From Ignavibacteria bacterium (GTDB lineage Bacteria > Bacteroidota > Ignavibacteria > Kapaibacteriales > UBA961), in the NCBI GenBank assembly GCA_016720145.1, contig JADJXV010000003.1, positions 186,001-250,000 on the forward strand: 64,000 nt of DNA, written 5' to 3'. Under the pieces are notes generated by a model. It was not told where the DNA came from. It made no database searches and saw only the letters and a program-made list of their open reading frames with translations. This document shows, piece after piece, positions 62,239 through 64,000 of the stretch (position 1 is its first letter; each line of letters opens with the position of its first letter). Made by a program: the position numbers and the translations under genes.

Positions 62239-64000
62239 CTACCGCATAATTTTCTGTAATTCTACTCTTCTCAACCGCTTACGATATACTTCGATATCTT
62301 CGTTCTTTCGTGCTGCGAGTGGTTGAGATTCTCCGACGGACTTTGTATCAAGCATTGCTTTGGGTACGCCACGCTTGGTAAGTTCAGTCGCGACGAACTC
62401 CACACGACGCTTTCCGAGTGCCATATTATAGGCATCGCTTGCTACATCATCAGTATGCCCGATTAGCATTAACTTTTTAATTTTATCTTTGAATTTGACG
62501 AGGTTTTGAGCTAATAAATCGAGAGATTCGGTAAATGTCTGATTAGTTTCGGTGCCATTGCTATCGAGGACGAACTGATAGGGATTGTCGAATACATCTG
62601 ATGGAAAGTTAATTCTCAGGTAGAGTTTATCAGGTAGGGAGAAGTTTTGTGTGAATTTAAGGGCAGAGTCATTTGGGTTAAGACGAATTTTATGAGAATC
62701 ATAAAACAAATCTTCATTTTGTGCTGATATTTCGAGTTCGGTCATGGTCGGCACATTGACAGAATAATACCCGTTACTATCTGTTTTGGTCTGATCCACA
62801 ATAGTCTGACTCGGGAGTTCTTTGACGGTAACATCAGCATTTTCAACCGGTTGTTTGGTCGTAGTATTAATTACTTTCCCATCAATGGTTGCCTTAGAAA
62901 TTATCGGTGTATTGACAGTTTCGCTCGTTTGTTGATTTTTAACAGGAGCATCTTTGATATTTTGAGTACTAATTTTATCTTTAACAAACCATAATTTATG
63001 GAGTACATACACATCAAATTTTCCTTTTTGTTGCGGTGATATTTCATTGGGAGGCAGTTGATTAGAAGAATAATAAAGGAGTGTATCTGTGCCTGCAGGA
63101 CTTGACGGAAACAGTTCATCATCTTTTGTATTCAATGGCATACCGTAGTTTTTGGCTTCTGAAAACATCGAAGGTAAGAATGAGGATTCGCGGGTTTCAG
63201 ATTGAATATATTCATTGAATGAATATGAAATGTCCGAAGTAAATATATCGTAACCACCTACCGTTGCATGACCTGCTGAAGAAAAGAGTAATCGTTTGTC
63301 ATCGAGTGTCACAAACGGGGTCAATTCATCACATCGAGAATTGACACGCTCTCCACAATTGACAGGAGATGACCACATACCGTTTTTGTTGATTGAGAAC
63401 CAGATATCTGTTCCGCCGAATCCACCCTCTCTATCAGAAGCAAAGAACATCACTTTTCCATCCGAAGTCAGCGTCGGCTGTGCATCCCAATTTCTGTATC
63501 TGCTTATTGGTTCATTAATTACAGTTGGATCTGTTATTTGTTTTGACTTAAAATCAATCAAATAAATAGATGCATCTCCAGGGAGATTATCTTTCGGTAA
63601 CCCGCTCATAACTGCAGTAGATGAGCGCGATGATACCCCTCCGAATGAACCTGCAATTTGATTGGACAAAATGTTTTCTACGGTAGCAATTTCTGGTGCT
63701 TTGAATCTCACAAGTCGCATAAACTGCATACTGCTGTCATCAGAAAGTGTCTGGACGGCTTCTTTAGTAGAATAAAAAGAGACGCCCCATTCATCTTTGG
63801 GTGAATTGATGAGTACAACTGGTTGAATTTTTAGATAATTACCTGAAATGGTAGGTTTGGTTGAAATAGTGTCAAATGGTATGCCTGACCATGTATCAGG
63901 TTTACAATTTTGAAGGGGTGGTGGACAGTAGAGTTCTTTAGGTTTTGTTGTAATAAACTGCTGAAATTGACACGCAGCAAGACCTATCGTAACCAATATA
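62239..64000 (-). CDS. PD40-propeller OmpA-family lipoprotein (N-terminus outside window)
   Basis: The visible 587 codons begin inside a lipoprotein signal (ILVTIGLAAC, lipobox LAAC), so only a few residues are missing at the window edge. A propeller of PD40 repeats follows (about residues 140-330; DAQPTLTSDGKVMFFASDRE, TPFVTLDDKRLLFSSAGHA), then a carboxypeptidase-regulatory-like domain (DGKVINTTTKQPVENADVTV) and a C-terminal OmpA domain (KLMLIGHTDDVASDAYNMAL, RRVEFVATELTKRG, VGESQPLAARKNE). It is similar in plan to the protein at 28013-30703. It would tie an outer membrane complex to peptidoglycan. It lies 18 bp upstream of the penicillin-binding protein gene, so the two are probably co-transcribed. 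Confidence 0.92.
   Translation of the reverse strand, partial: ILVTIGLAACQFQQFITTKPKELYCPPPLQNCKPDTWSGIPFDTISTKPTISGNYLKIQPVVLINSPKDEWGVSFYSTKEAVQTLSDDSSMQFMRLVRFKAPEIATVENILSNQIAGSFGGVSSRSSTAVMSGLPKDNLPGDASIYLIDFKSKQITDPTVINEPISRYRNWDAQPTLTSDGKVMFFASDREGGFGGTDIWFSINKNGMWSSPVNCGERVNSRCDELTPFVTLDDKRLLFSSAGHATVGGYDIFTSDISYSFNEYIQSETRESSFLPSMFSEAKNYGMPLNTKDDELFPSSPAGTDTLLYYSSNQLPPNEISPQQKGKFDVYVLHKLWFVKDKISTQNIKDAPVKNQQTSETVNTPIISKATIDGKVINTTTKQPVENADVTVKELPSQTIVDQTKTDSNGYYSVNVPTMTELEISAQNEDLFYDSHKIRLNPNDSALKFTQNFSLPDKLYLRINFPSDVFDNPYQFVLDSNGTETNQTFTESLDLLAQNLVKFKDKIKKLMLIGHTDDVASDAYNMALGKRRVEFVATELTKRGVPKAMLDTKSVGESQPLAARKNEDIEVYRKRLRRVELQKIMR

Noticed and set aside
1..64000. tRNA or rRNA genes
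   Set aside because: No cloverleaf with a T-loop GGTTCGAATCC-type sequence and CCA-adjacent stem, nor any rRNA stretch, was recognised by eye.

Overview
The window looks like a chromosomal segment from an aerobic, Gram-negative member of the Bacteroidota/Chlorobiota (FCB) lineage. Four things point there: secreted proteins with type IX secretion (T9SS) C-terminal sorting domains, OmpA proteins carrying PD40 propellers, a bacillithiol-type BshA glycosyltransferase, and an alternative complex III (Act) respiratory operon. A placement near Kapabacteria/Ignavibacteria is inference only. I see no rRNA, tRNA, CRISPR array, phage or transposase gene.

Layout. 1-12.75 kb (minus strand) is one long respiratory operon in transcription order ctaC-ctaD-ctaA-ctaB-ctaE-ctaF-sco-(CPNC membrane protein)-actA-actB-actC-actD-actE. 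It encodes a quinol-oxidising alternative complex III, an A2-type cytochrome c oxidase, heme O/A synthesis and copper delivery. A separately terminated cytochrome c lipoprotein gene sits just upstream. 13.7-16.4 kb holds proS and a DUF4505-hotdog fusion. 16.5-22 kb is an ECF sigma / anti-sigma operon ending in a T9SS-exported Ig-repeat protein. 22-31 kb has two lipoproteins, trxB, rsmB, an interrupted porin and a large PD40-OmpA protein. 31-42 kb is mostly housekeeping (dut, M14 and M18 peptidases, OsmC, YigZ, bshA, class I aldolase, an ABC exporter), with a palindromic repeat pair and a 170-bp MITE-like element between genes. 42-56 kb is the most unusual part. Two paralogous TPR-coiled-coil-LuxR regulators flank a minus-strand block with a SET-domain protein, several small secreted proteins and a 1570-residue modular adhesin (YadA-head-like repeats, S74 chaperone, T9SS signal). 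Four genes of this block share a near-identical element of about 31 nt, 23-27 nt upstream of their start codons. 56-64 kb holds an FKBP isomerase, DUF971, a T9SS protein, a class A penicillin-binding protein and a PD40-OmpA lipoprotein running off the end.

Quality warning. Six otherwise well-conserved genes each carry exactly one lesion: an in-frame TAA in actC, and single-base indels in the porin, the adhesin, the second TPR-LuxR gene, the T9SS protein at 58-60 kb and the penicillin-binding protein. In each case one edit restores a full-length reading frame. This looks more like consensus sequence error than gene decay. By contrast, a DUF3078 gene fragment at 46.3-46.6 kb is a genuinely degenerate duplicate.
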